A DNA stretch of 64,000 nucleotides, from contig NZ_CP012040.1 in assembly GCF_001050135.1 (NCBI RefSeq), forward strand, positions 4,915,001 to 4,979,000. The letters run 5' to 3'. This DNA comes from Cyclobacterium amurskyense (GTDB taxonomy: Bacteria; Bacteroidota; Bacteroidia; Cytophagales; Cyclobacteriaceae). Made by a program: the position numbers and the translations under genes. Below, piece by piece: positions 9,701 to 17,000 of this stretch. The notes below the pieces were generated by a model. That model was not told where the DNA came from. It saw only the letters and a list, made by a program, of their open reading frames with translations, and did not search any database. Positions within the stretch are counted from its first letter, which is position 1; each line of letters opens with the position of its first letter.

Positions 9701-12495
9701 TTCTCTCCGGCACATGAAATTCCAAAGCCATTGTAATCAGTTAATTGAAGGTCGTTAAGCTGAAGCCCAGTAGCAGGTTGGTCTATCAATAGATCATCCA
9801 GTAGCGTAATACAGCCATTTGCATCTTCAACACTTACCTTATAACGATCCCCAGGGAGGTTAGTAAAAGTATAAGATGCACCCGAGAAGTTTGGAACAGT
9901 TTCGATGGTGGTTGATCCATCCATTGTTTCCAAAGTAAGGGTATAAGGGGGTAGGGATGCTTGGTCAATAGTAATTGTAAAAGCACCATTGCTTTCTCCA
10001 AAACAAGCAACAGGTACCCGGGAATCGACGTCTTCGGAGACAATCAATTCATCCGGTTCAGTTATTTCATAATTACCTTCAATGACACAGCCGTTTTCAT
10101 CTGTTAATTCTAGAGAATAGGTACCAGCCAAAAGGTTTTCAAGTTTGCTGTCTGTGGAAGTAAAACCATTTGGACCAGACCAACTGTAGGTATAAACCTC
10201 CGTTCCACCTGTAGGGTTGGGATCAATGCTTGCATCGGCACTTCCAAAACAACTTATTTGGAAACCATTGTTCTCAGGAATGATTTCATTTAAGATCAGC
10301 GGGCTTGGCTCTGTTAATTCTATGGAAGCTATTCGGGCCGAACAAACGTTTTCATCAGTTACGAAAAACTGGTACTCTCCTGGCCCAAGATTGCTGATGT
10401 CTTTGGTTGTAGCTTCAAACCCATTTGGTCCTGTCCAAAGATAGTCCAAGTTGCCAACTCCACCTGTTATGTCTAGGGAGATACTTCCATCGGCTGCCCC
10501 GAAACAAGATATTTGAAAGCCATTGTAATCAGAGATTAGTGTGTCTTGAATAAGCAAACCTGTTGCAGGTTCATCAATCAAAATGTCCTCAAGAAGAAAA
10601 TTACAACCATTGTTGTCTTCTATTCTAAAGTCATAAACACCTCCTGCTAAATCTGTAAAGTAAAGCGTATCAGAAGTAAGGACATTTATTGGTCCCAACA
10701 TTTCTATTACATCTCCATCCCTAAAAACTTCTAGAGAAAACGGTGTAGGTGTATCCTCCTGTAAGGCAATGGCAATGCTTCCGGTTTCTTCTCCAAAGCA
10801 TCTCACATCTACCCTAAGGTCACTTAGCTCCGTTAAGGATAAGGTGCTCGGCTCAGTAATAGTGAAATTTTCAGCTATGATACATCCATTCTCATCTGTT
10901 AATAAAACAGCATAATCACCAGGTTTTAATTTTTTCCTTGTAAATACATCGTCCTCCGCACTAGGTGGTAAAACATCCAAGTCATCCGAATTGGGAGCAT
11001 TTAAATTATCAAAATTGCCCGTATACCAAGCAATGGTATATCCTGGAACTCCTCCTGAAGGGTTTATGGATAAGAGCCCATCCTCTGCTCCATGACATGA
11101 AATATTTTGAATGGTTTCGGATAGTTCAAGTTCATCTGGACCTTCTACGGTTATCCAAGGTGTTGATTTTTCACAGGAAAGTGGATCTGCACCTGCAATT
11201 TCAAACAACCTTCCTCGGTCAGTTATTTTGGCGTAATAATCACCTGCAGGAAGATTGCCGAGTTTACTTTCCATACCAATAATTTCGCCTTCCTCTGTGA
11301 CGAAGGTAGAGATATCACCCTCTACTTCTTTGCCTTCTTCATCAAACCAAGTTATTCCATATTTAATCCAGTCTTCACGTGGGTTACCTGGGAATGGTTC
11401 AGACCATCCTCCACTTATTAATAAGCTGATTTCTCCATTGGTATCTCCATAGCAATTCAGATGTTCAACTGTTTCAACTATTTCCATTGGTTCAGGAATA
11501 ATTATCTCAAAACTTTCCCTACCATTACATTGAAACCTATCTTCGATTTCAAGTGTATAAGACCCAACTTCTAAATCTTGAACCTGAATAACAGCAAACC
11601 CATCATCATCAGATACCACATCAAAATTTGTAGGGGTTTCATTGCCATCTTTGTCAATAATTACAAAATTATTTACAGGAAGTGCTGCATTAAAAATGAT
11701 AAACTCCACCACTCCTGTATCATCATCAGGACAAAGATAGCCAGCAAAATTTAGTTCAAAATCCAGGGAGTAGGCCTGCCCAAGTGGCCCTGCATTTCTG
11801 AAATACTCCCTTCCTATATTGTCTTCAACGAAAATTTTGTATTGTGCCTCTCTATCCAATTCATTGTTAAGCCCAAAGGTAACGGAAGCTGAATTTTGGA
11901 ATGGGGCCGTATTGTCTACTGTTACAGTGGTCAAGACATTGTCTGATTCATCTACTAATTTAAAGGTAAATGGGAATGATATTTCTGATCTTTGGTCGGG
12001 TTTAAAGGCACTTACAGTTAAGGAAATGGTGCCTTGACAACTGTTTTCAAAGTAAGCCAATGGTAATATTGGTGGGGTTACCATTAGCCTAAATGGAAAA
12101 ACGTCGCTGACATCTACTCCATCGGTAACCTGAACATTTACAACTATTTCCTTACCTTTTGCTTCCCAGGTATCGTCGTAGGGAATATCAGGCTGGATGG
12201 TTTGCCCACTGAATGTATATCCTACACCGGCCAAGACTTCCAAAGTTAGATTGGATTTATCTCCTGAATAACCAATGGTTAGCATATCTAGAGAAATGTC
12301 TAATTCCCCATTGTAAAGAACCAATGTATCCACTTGGTCGGTAATGGTAACCGGGGCGAAAACAGAGAATATCTCGCCTTTGGATTCGAAAATTTGATAG
12401 GTAAGCAATAAAGATAAAACTACCCCTGGAAATAAAATTTTCTCAAAATCTTTTAAGCGCTTTAATAGACTTTTTGTAAAAATAATCAATTTCAA
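6769..12495 (-). CDS. Giant SprB-repeat adhesin with type IX sorting domain, copy A
   Basis: About 1908 aa, predicted cell-surface. Order: N-terminal hydrophobic signal (FPGVVLSLLLTY), about 330 residues of beta-rich unique sequence, 16 SprB-type repeats each starting like ISCFGAADGSI and ending TDENGC plus a TEP linker, a PKD domain (YWDFGDGNNSLEENP), then a CHU_C/gliding-motility C-terminal domain (TPNVFTPNGDGVND to GVFMLLE). This tail is a type B signal for the type IX secretion system. Repeats 3-11 form three super-repeats of three. No ATG exists before the signal; the start must be TTG at 12495 or ATT at 12498. Inferred role: adhesion, gliding or polymer capture. Confidence 0.9.
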   Translation of the reverse strand: MKLIIFTKSLLKRLKDFEKILFPGVVLSLLLTYQIFESKGEIFSVFAPVTITDQVDTLVLYNGELDISLDMLTIGYSGDKSNLTLEVLAGVGYTFSGQTIQPDIPYDDTWEAKGKEIVVNVQVTDGVDVSDVFPFRLMVTPPILPLAYFENSCQGTISLTVSAFKPDQRSEISFPFTFKLVDESDNVLTTVTVDNTAPFQNSASVTFGLNNELDREAQYKIFVEDNIGREYFRNAGPLGQAYSLDFELNFAGYLCPDDDTGVVEFIIFNAALPVNNFVIIDKDGNETPTNFDVVSDDDGFAVIQVQDLEVGSYTLEIEDRFQCNGRESFEIIIPEPMEIVETVEHLNCYGDTNGEISLLISGGWSEPFPGNPREDWIKYGITWFDEEGKEVEGDISTFVTEEGEIIGMESKLGNLPAGDYYAKITDRGRLFEIAGADPLSCEKSTPWITVEGPDELELSETIQNISCHGAEDGLLSINPSGGVPGYTIAWYTGNFDNLNAPNSDDLDVLPPSAEDDVFTRKKLKPGDYAVLLTDENGCIIAENFTITEPSTLSLTELSDLRVDVRCFGEETGSIAIALQEDTPTPFSLEVFRDGDVIEMLGPINVLTSDTLYFTDLAGGVYDFRIEDNNGCNFLLEDILIDEPATGLLIQDTLISDYNGFQISCFGAADGSISLDITGGVGNLDYLWTGPNGFEATTKDISNLGPGEYQFFVTDENVCSARIASIELTEPSPLILNEIIPENNGFQISCFGSADASIDPNPTGGTEVYTYSWSGPNGFTSTDSKLENLLAGTYSLELTDENGCVIEGNYEITEPDELIVSEDVDSRVPVACFGESNGAFTITIDQASLPPYTLTLETMDGSTTIETVPNFSGASYTFTNLPGDRYKVSVEDANGCITLLDDLLIDQPATGLQLNDLQLTDYNGFGISCAGENDGSISFNISGNQGNLLYRWDGPNGFTSDEANLTSLEAGKYELLVTDESGCTLSREFDIEEPAPLNLIDEVSDYNGFGVQCNGGNEGYIYLDISGGSGNSIIKWTGPDGFVSNQDSLKNIFEGTYDLTITDSNGCQIVKSYTLTEPQGLEVGELADEKVNVSCFGQATGVLAAVINRTSAGPYTYELMNEGGDVISTSPPTTETTWLFTNLAAGKYSFTVSDVNNCIQEVENLEITQPASGLQIEDVFVSDFTGFNISCFGADNGWIEVTTSGGSGNYQYEWSGPDNFTADKPSISNLKPGDYQLTITDQNGCEVITDVINIREPDPIAVNPSVSSYNDYQITCNGANDGSIELNPTGGTGNYTLSWTGPNGFSSDDLMVNNLAPGNYEVAIIDENNCEITEAFTIEEPDPLSLTLVEKIDVLCYGDATGSISIFVEGGILDSYTYNWTKDGLPIASNTANINNLLSGVYSVVVTDANGCQIGLSNIKVSQPDAPLQVSMKQTEVSCYNANDADLSIDIQGGVEPYQISWNIGSTQSSFEGIGPGFYQVTVTDANGCSLVKETTIEEVPVFEIDPVVNQISCFGATDGSILLNLNGGSAPVKATWSHGPEQSSLYNLAPGVYSVYLEDANGCNIERTFNLLEPDLLIAMGQVQDALDCQNSEGGAINLAVSGGRPPYSYTWSNGETSPSIFNLTNGNYSVEVVDQSGCYVSQTFEVRRPDPIVINIASTTSTQCEPREILETIDLNIDGGVAPYTIDWSSGQVSNNGYRMETNAPGNYQVTVTDGNGCIQTRSFDVENNVVLAEGDYLSSAFPLYGENLVNFDVQFINKSSGEIMLYYWDFGDGNNSLEENPKHNYQVPGAYTVSLMVTDVWGCETYDTFEIVITDYFLKTPNVFTPNGDGVNDNYFPKFVHVESLAFTVMDKWGEIIFHSEDPNDKGWDGQFRGQKASPGNYVYKLNYTTSDGRKFSETGVFMLLE
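8434..10800 (-). repeat. Three-fold higher-order repeat inside adhesin A
   Basis: SprB units 3-5, 6-8 and 9-11 form three super-repeats, each opening with a V-[RAS]-CFG[EQ]-type unit (VRCFGEETG, VACFGESNG, VSCFGQATG) and containing the linker ATGL or ASGL before the next Cys unit. Anchoring on the first Cys codon gives offsets of 795, 789 and 783 bp, ending at unit 12 (VLCYGDATG). Confidence 0.85.
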
Positions 12496-12980
12496 AATGT
12501 TTATTAAAAATTTGACTTACTTAAAACTGAACTCAGATCAACGATTAAATTTAGACATAACATATTAAAAAAATACCTTAATTTTATTTTTATACAAAAA
12601 TTTTATAATCCTACTAAAATTTGAAGATATTTATTTTTAAGATTTGCTTATTATGACTAGAAAAAGCCTTTTTTCATTGCTTTTTTGATTTATAAGCTTT
12701 AAGACAGGCTACTAATACTAGACTTAAAAAACCAATAGCCCCTACTTTAACCTAATTAAACTACTTAACAATCAGGTGTTTCATGCGATTTTCCCCTCAC
12801 CAAATAAGGCTTAGGATAATGAATATGGGTTACTGGAAGATATTTTAATAGATCAAACCGTTTATATAGAGTCTTGGCAATATAATTCTTATTCAATTGG
12901 TTTATTAAGGGCAAGGCCTTTTTAAACTAATTAACTATAAGATTGTAGATTTGTCTAATGGACCTTTTTTTACCATGCTT
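12496..12980. other. Intergenic spacer between the two adhesin modules
   Basis: 485 bp of very AT-rich DNA between the stop of PorP copy B and the start of adhesin A. It contains the candidate promoter at 12568-12600. I see no strong terminator hairpin after PorP B, so read-through from module B into module A is possible. Confidence 0.4.
12568..12600 (-). promoter_or_regulatory. Candidate promoter of adhesin module A
   Basis: On the minus strand TTTTTG (12600-12595) is followed after 19 bp by TATTTTTT (12575-12568), close to the Bacteroidota TTTG-N19-TAnnTTTG pattern with one mismatch in the last base. It lies about 75 bp above the predicted start. The AT-rich setting makes chance matches likely. 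Confidence 0.35.
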
Positions 12981-14009
12981 TCAATACCTTCTTCCATTGC
13001 TGGTAGGACAGGGAAGAATGGTTTGCATAAACTTTTTTCTTCTTAAGTCTGTAAAATAAATGGATACCTCATGGGAGACATGAGCAGGACTGCTAAATTT
13101 ATTTAGCATATAATCATAACTATAAGCCATAGTTATACCACTTAATAAACTAAATCCTAAAACTGCATTGATGGAGTTTTGATCTGGTAATTCATTGAAT
13201 CGGGTTATATTTCGGAATCCCAGTCCTCCAATAAAATTTTCTATCTGTACTTGAGGTATTACTTCTATTTGCTGAAAGGTTCCTTGTCTTTTGTAATTGA
13301 AAGAGACTGAAAGTACCTTGCGCATCTCTCCGGATTTAAACATTCTCCTGTCCAAGTTTTTCACATAGCCCCCATGTACATCCCATTTTATAGGTAGATT
13401 ATTCCCAATTCCATCCTCCAGAAAGCCGATGTTGGGACGGGAAACATGACTACTACTTAGTCCAAACCAAAAGTCAGGTAATTGAAGCAATGCACCAAAT
13501 GCTATATCTGGATACCATTTACTATCTTCACCAGGTAAAAGGTCAATTGTGGCCGAGTTTACTGTCCTGTTCAGTAGATCTATTTGGTCACCAAAAACCA
13601 TTTCTTGCAAGGTTAGGCTTCTATTTACCAGCCCCAATTGCCCACCAAAGCGAAGAAAGCTTTCATTGTTAAGTAGGAGTTTATAAGAAATATAACCTGC
13701 AATATCAGTAGACCTTATGTTTAGCAAAGATTCTGAAAACTGAGATGCTGAAAAGCCAAAACCAACATTTGTCTCATCTACGAAATTGTCATAATAAATT
13801 CCTGAAGCATTGAAATCGTAACCCAATCCAGGCCATTGCTTTCTGTAATTGATGCCAATTCTCGTCGTTTCCATGGCTCCAGCAAAAGCGGGACTTAGGT
13901 TAAGTGGCGCTGCATAGAACTGCGTAAATTGAAAATCCTGCGCCTTTAAACCGATAGGATCGGATAAAAAACAGGTGATAAATAGCATTATGAATTTAAT
14001 ATTTCTCAT
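12981..14009 (-). CDS. PorP/SprF family type IX secretion outer-membrane protein, copy B
   Basis: 342 aa, paralogue of copy A with the same signal peptide layout and the same DFQFTQFYAAPLNLSPAF start of the mature chain. By eye most positions are identical, and differences are conservative (GSMDL against ATIDL, LQAPDFWFGV against LQLPDFWFGL). It overlaps adhesin B by ATGA at 14006-14009, exactly as copy A overlaps adhesin A, so the coupling was duplicated with the module. Predicted outer-membrane barrel that secures or displays adhesin B. Whether each barrel is specific for its own adhesin cannot be told from sequence. Confidence 0.88.
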   Translation of the reverse strand: MRNIKFIMLFITCFLSDPIGLKAQDFQFTQFYAAPLNLSPAFAGAMETTRIGINYRKQWPGLGYDFNASGIYYDNFVDETNVGFGFSASQFSESLLNIRSTDIAGYISYKLLLNNESFLRFGGQLGLVNRSLTLQEMVFGDQIDLLNRTVNSATIDLLPGEDSKWYPDIAFGALLQLPDFWFGLSSSHVSRPNIGFLEDGIGNNLPIKWDVHGGYVKNLDRRMFKSGEMRKVLSVSFNYKRQGTFQQIEVIPQVQIENFIGGLGFRNITRFNELPDQNSINAVLGFSLLSGITMAYSYDYMLNKFSSPAHVSHEVSIYFTDLRRKKFMQTILPCPTSNGRRY

Positions 14010-17000
14010 TCCAAAAGCATGAATGCACCGGTGTTACTAAAATTCCTTCCGTCTGCTGTGGTATATTTTAATTTATAAACATAATTGCCAGGGCTTGCTT
14101 TTTGTCCTCTAAATGTGCCATCCCATCCTGGATCCTTTAGGTCTTTCGACTGGTACAAGATTTCTCCCCAAGTATTCATAATAATGAAAACAAGGCTATT
14201 TATATTTAGGAATTTAGGGAAGAAAAAATCATTGAGTCCATCTCCATTTGGGCTGAAAACATTTGGTGTTTTTAGAAAAAAGTCTGTGATCTTTATTTGA
14301 AAGGAGCTACTTGTCTCACAACCCCAAATATCGGTACCTACTAAAGTGACAATATAGGTTCCTGGCTTAGTATAACGATAAACGGGAGACTCTTCCAAGG
14401 AACTGTTTCCATCACCAAAATCCCAATAGTATAGGCCAATATTTCCATTGCTCTTATTGGTAAACTGAACGTCAAAGTTAACCAGGTTTTCTCCATACAA
14501 AGGAAATGCTTCAGATAAGTATTCTCCTTTTATAAGAACGATGTTGTTTTGGACAGTAAAACTTTTGGTCTGTATACATCCATTTCCATCAGTAACTGTG
14601 ACCTGGTAATTTCCGGGGCCATTGGCTTCCATCCGATAACCGTTATCGAATACTTCTCCACTGCTCCACTGTATGGAATAGGGTGCTACACCTCCATCAA
14701 TACTTAGCTCAATAATTTCTAATATTTCTCTGGGCTCACACTGTGAAGTAGTCTTGTTTGAAAGACTTATCGATATCGGGTCAGGTCTTTTGACTTCAAA
14801 GGTTTGGCTTACAAAACATCCCGATTGATCTGTTATGTCTACTGAATAGCTACCATTGGTAAGGTTGTATATTGAAGCGCTACTTTCTCCATTGCTCCAA
14901 TTATAGCTATATGGAGGTCTGCCACCGGATACCATAAGTGAAATCTCACCACTTTGACCATTACTGCAAGAAGTAGCATCTTGCACTAGTCCTACTGCTA
15001 CTAGAAGTTCAGGTTCGATTAAATTAAATGTTCTTTCGATTGTACAGTTGCTGGCATCTTTTAGGTATACCTTATAAACCCCCGGTGCAAGATTGTAGAG
15101 GGAAGATTGCTCTGGACCATGTTCCCAGGTGGCCGTTATAGGTGCTTTACCTCCTTCGAGGTTCAGTAGAATACTTCCATCTGTGGCACCAAAACAAGAA
15201 ACAGGATTGACAACAGGATCTATTTTGAATACAGGAACTTCCTCTATGGTAGTTTCTTTTATCACTGTACATCCATTCGCATCGGTAACCGTGACCTGAT
15301 AAAAGCCTGGACCAATTCCCTCAAACGAACTTTGGGTTGCTCCTGTATTCCAATTGATTTTGTAAGGCTTAACACCGCCTGTAATGTCTATAGAAAGGTT
15401 GGCATCATTGGCATTATAGCAAGATACTTCCGTTTGTTCCATCAATACTTCCAATGGGGCATTGGGTTCGGAAATAGTGATGGCTGAACTGATGATTTGA
15501 CAACCATTGGCATCAGTGACAGCTACTTCGTAAGTACCTGAAAAAAGTTCATCAGAACTTGGGGTATCAAGTGCCATAGGAACACCATCCTTGGTCCAAT
15601 GGAAATTATAAGTTCCTGCTGCTCCTCCTTCAACCAGCAAAGCTATACTACCGGTAGCAGCGCCATAACAGGAAATATCTGATTTTTCAACCTTTGTGAT
15701 AGAAAGTGGGTCAGGTTCCCTTATGTTAAATTCTTCGCTTACTTTACAAAAGTTTTCATCTCTAACAGTCACACTGTATTTCCCTGGAGAAAGAGCTTCT
15801 AGACTTGAAGCATTAGAAGTAAATCCATTTGGGCCAGTCCACTCAATACTATAATTCCCACTACCACCTGTAGGGTTCAATTCTATATGACCATCATTAG
15901 ACCCATAGCAACTGATTTCATATCCATTTGTGATTGCTAATTTGGAATTAATTAATAGTGGTTTGGGTTCGGTAATACTTATAATTTCAGTGAGTGCTTC
16001 ACAACCATTTTGATCCACAATAGTAAGGTGATAATCACCAGGTATTAAATTCTTGATAGAAGGACTGTTTGAGGAGAAATTCTCTGGACCTGACCAATCA
16101 AATTTATTGTTTCCGGAACCTCCTGATATGGATACATCAATCCAAGCATCGGCAGCTTCGAAACAACTGATATTATATCCGTTGAAGGAAGAAACTTCAA
16201 CTTCATCAATTTTCAACCCTGATAGCGGTTGGGTAATTTCTAAATTTGTAATTTCCTTGAAACAATCGTTGGCATCTCTTACTGTAATCATATATTTACC
16301 TGCAGCAAGATTTGTAAAAAACCAATTGCTTTCTGAGGTAAGGGGAGATGTATTAACGATCTCACCACCTTCTTTCGATAACTCATACCTGTATGGGCCA
16401 GCCGAAGTCCGGGTAATGGAAGCAGCCAATACTCCAGTCTCTTGGCCGAAGCAGGAAACATGTACTTTTTCATTTGTCAGTTCTTCTATTTCTAGTCCCT
16501 GGGGTTCTGTAAGGGTATAGCTTTTGTTGATTTCACAACCGTTGGCGTCAGTTATATTGACATGGTAAATACCCGGAAAAATATTTTTTAAACTGTCAGA
16601 ATCAGAAATGAAACCGTCAGGTCCATTCCATTCGATTTGACTTGTTCCAGATCCTCCCGCTATGTCTAAGTAAATAAACCCTTCATTGCCTCCATTACAA
16701 TGAACTCCAAATCCACTATAGTTAGAAACGTTGTCCAGGAGGGTTAAAGGAGCAGGTTCATTTAAGTCAAAATCACTGCTGATAGTACAACCATTGTCAT
16801 CGGTGACAATAACTTGGTATTTTCCGGCTTTCAGGCCTTCAAGATTTGATTCGGCAGAAGTAAAGCCATTAGGTCCTGTCCACCTATAAGATAAATCCCC
16901 TTGATTTCCTGTAATAACAAATGAAATCGAACCATTCATTCCTCCTGCACATGATACTTCATATCCATTAAATTGGGAAAGCTCCAGGTCTGTGAGTTGA

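Noticed and set aside
16053..16520. 155-codon plus-strand frame inside adhesin B
   Set aside because: It is antisense to a repeat-rich, clearly real gene; similar shadows occur across both adhesins because repeats keep other frames open.
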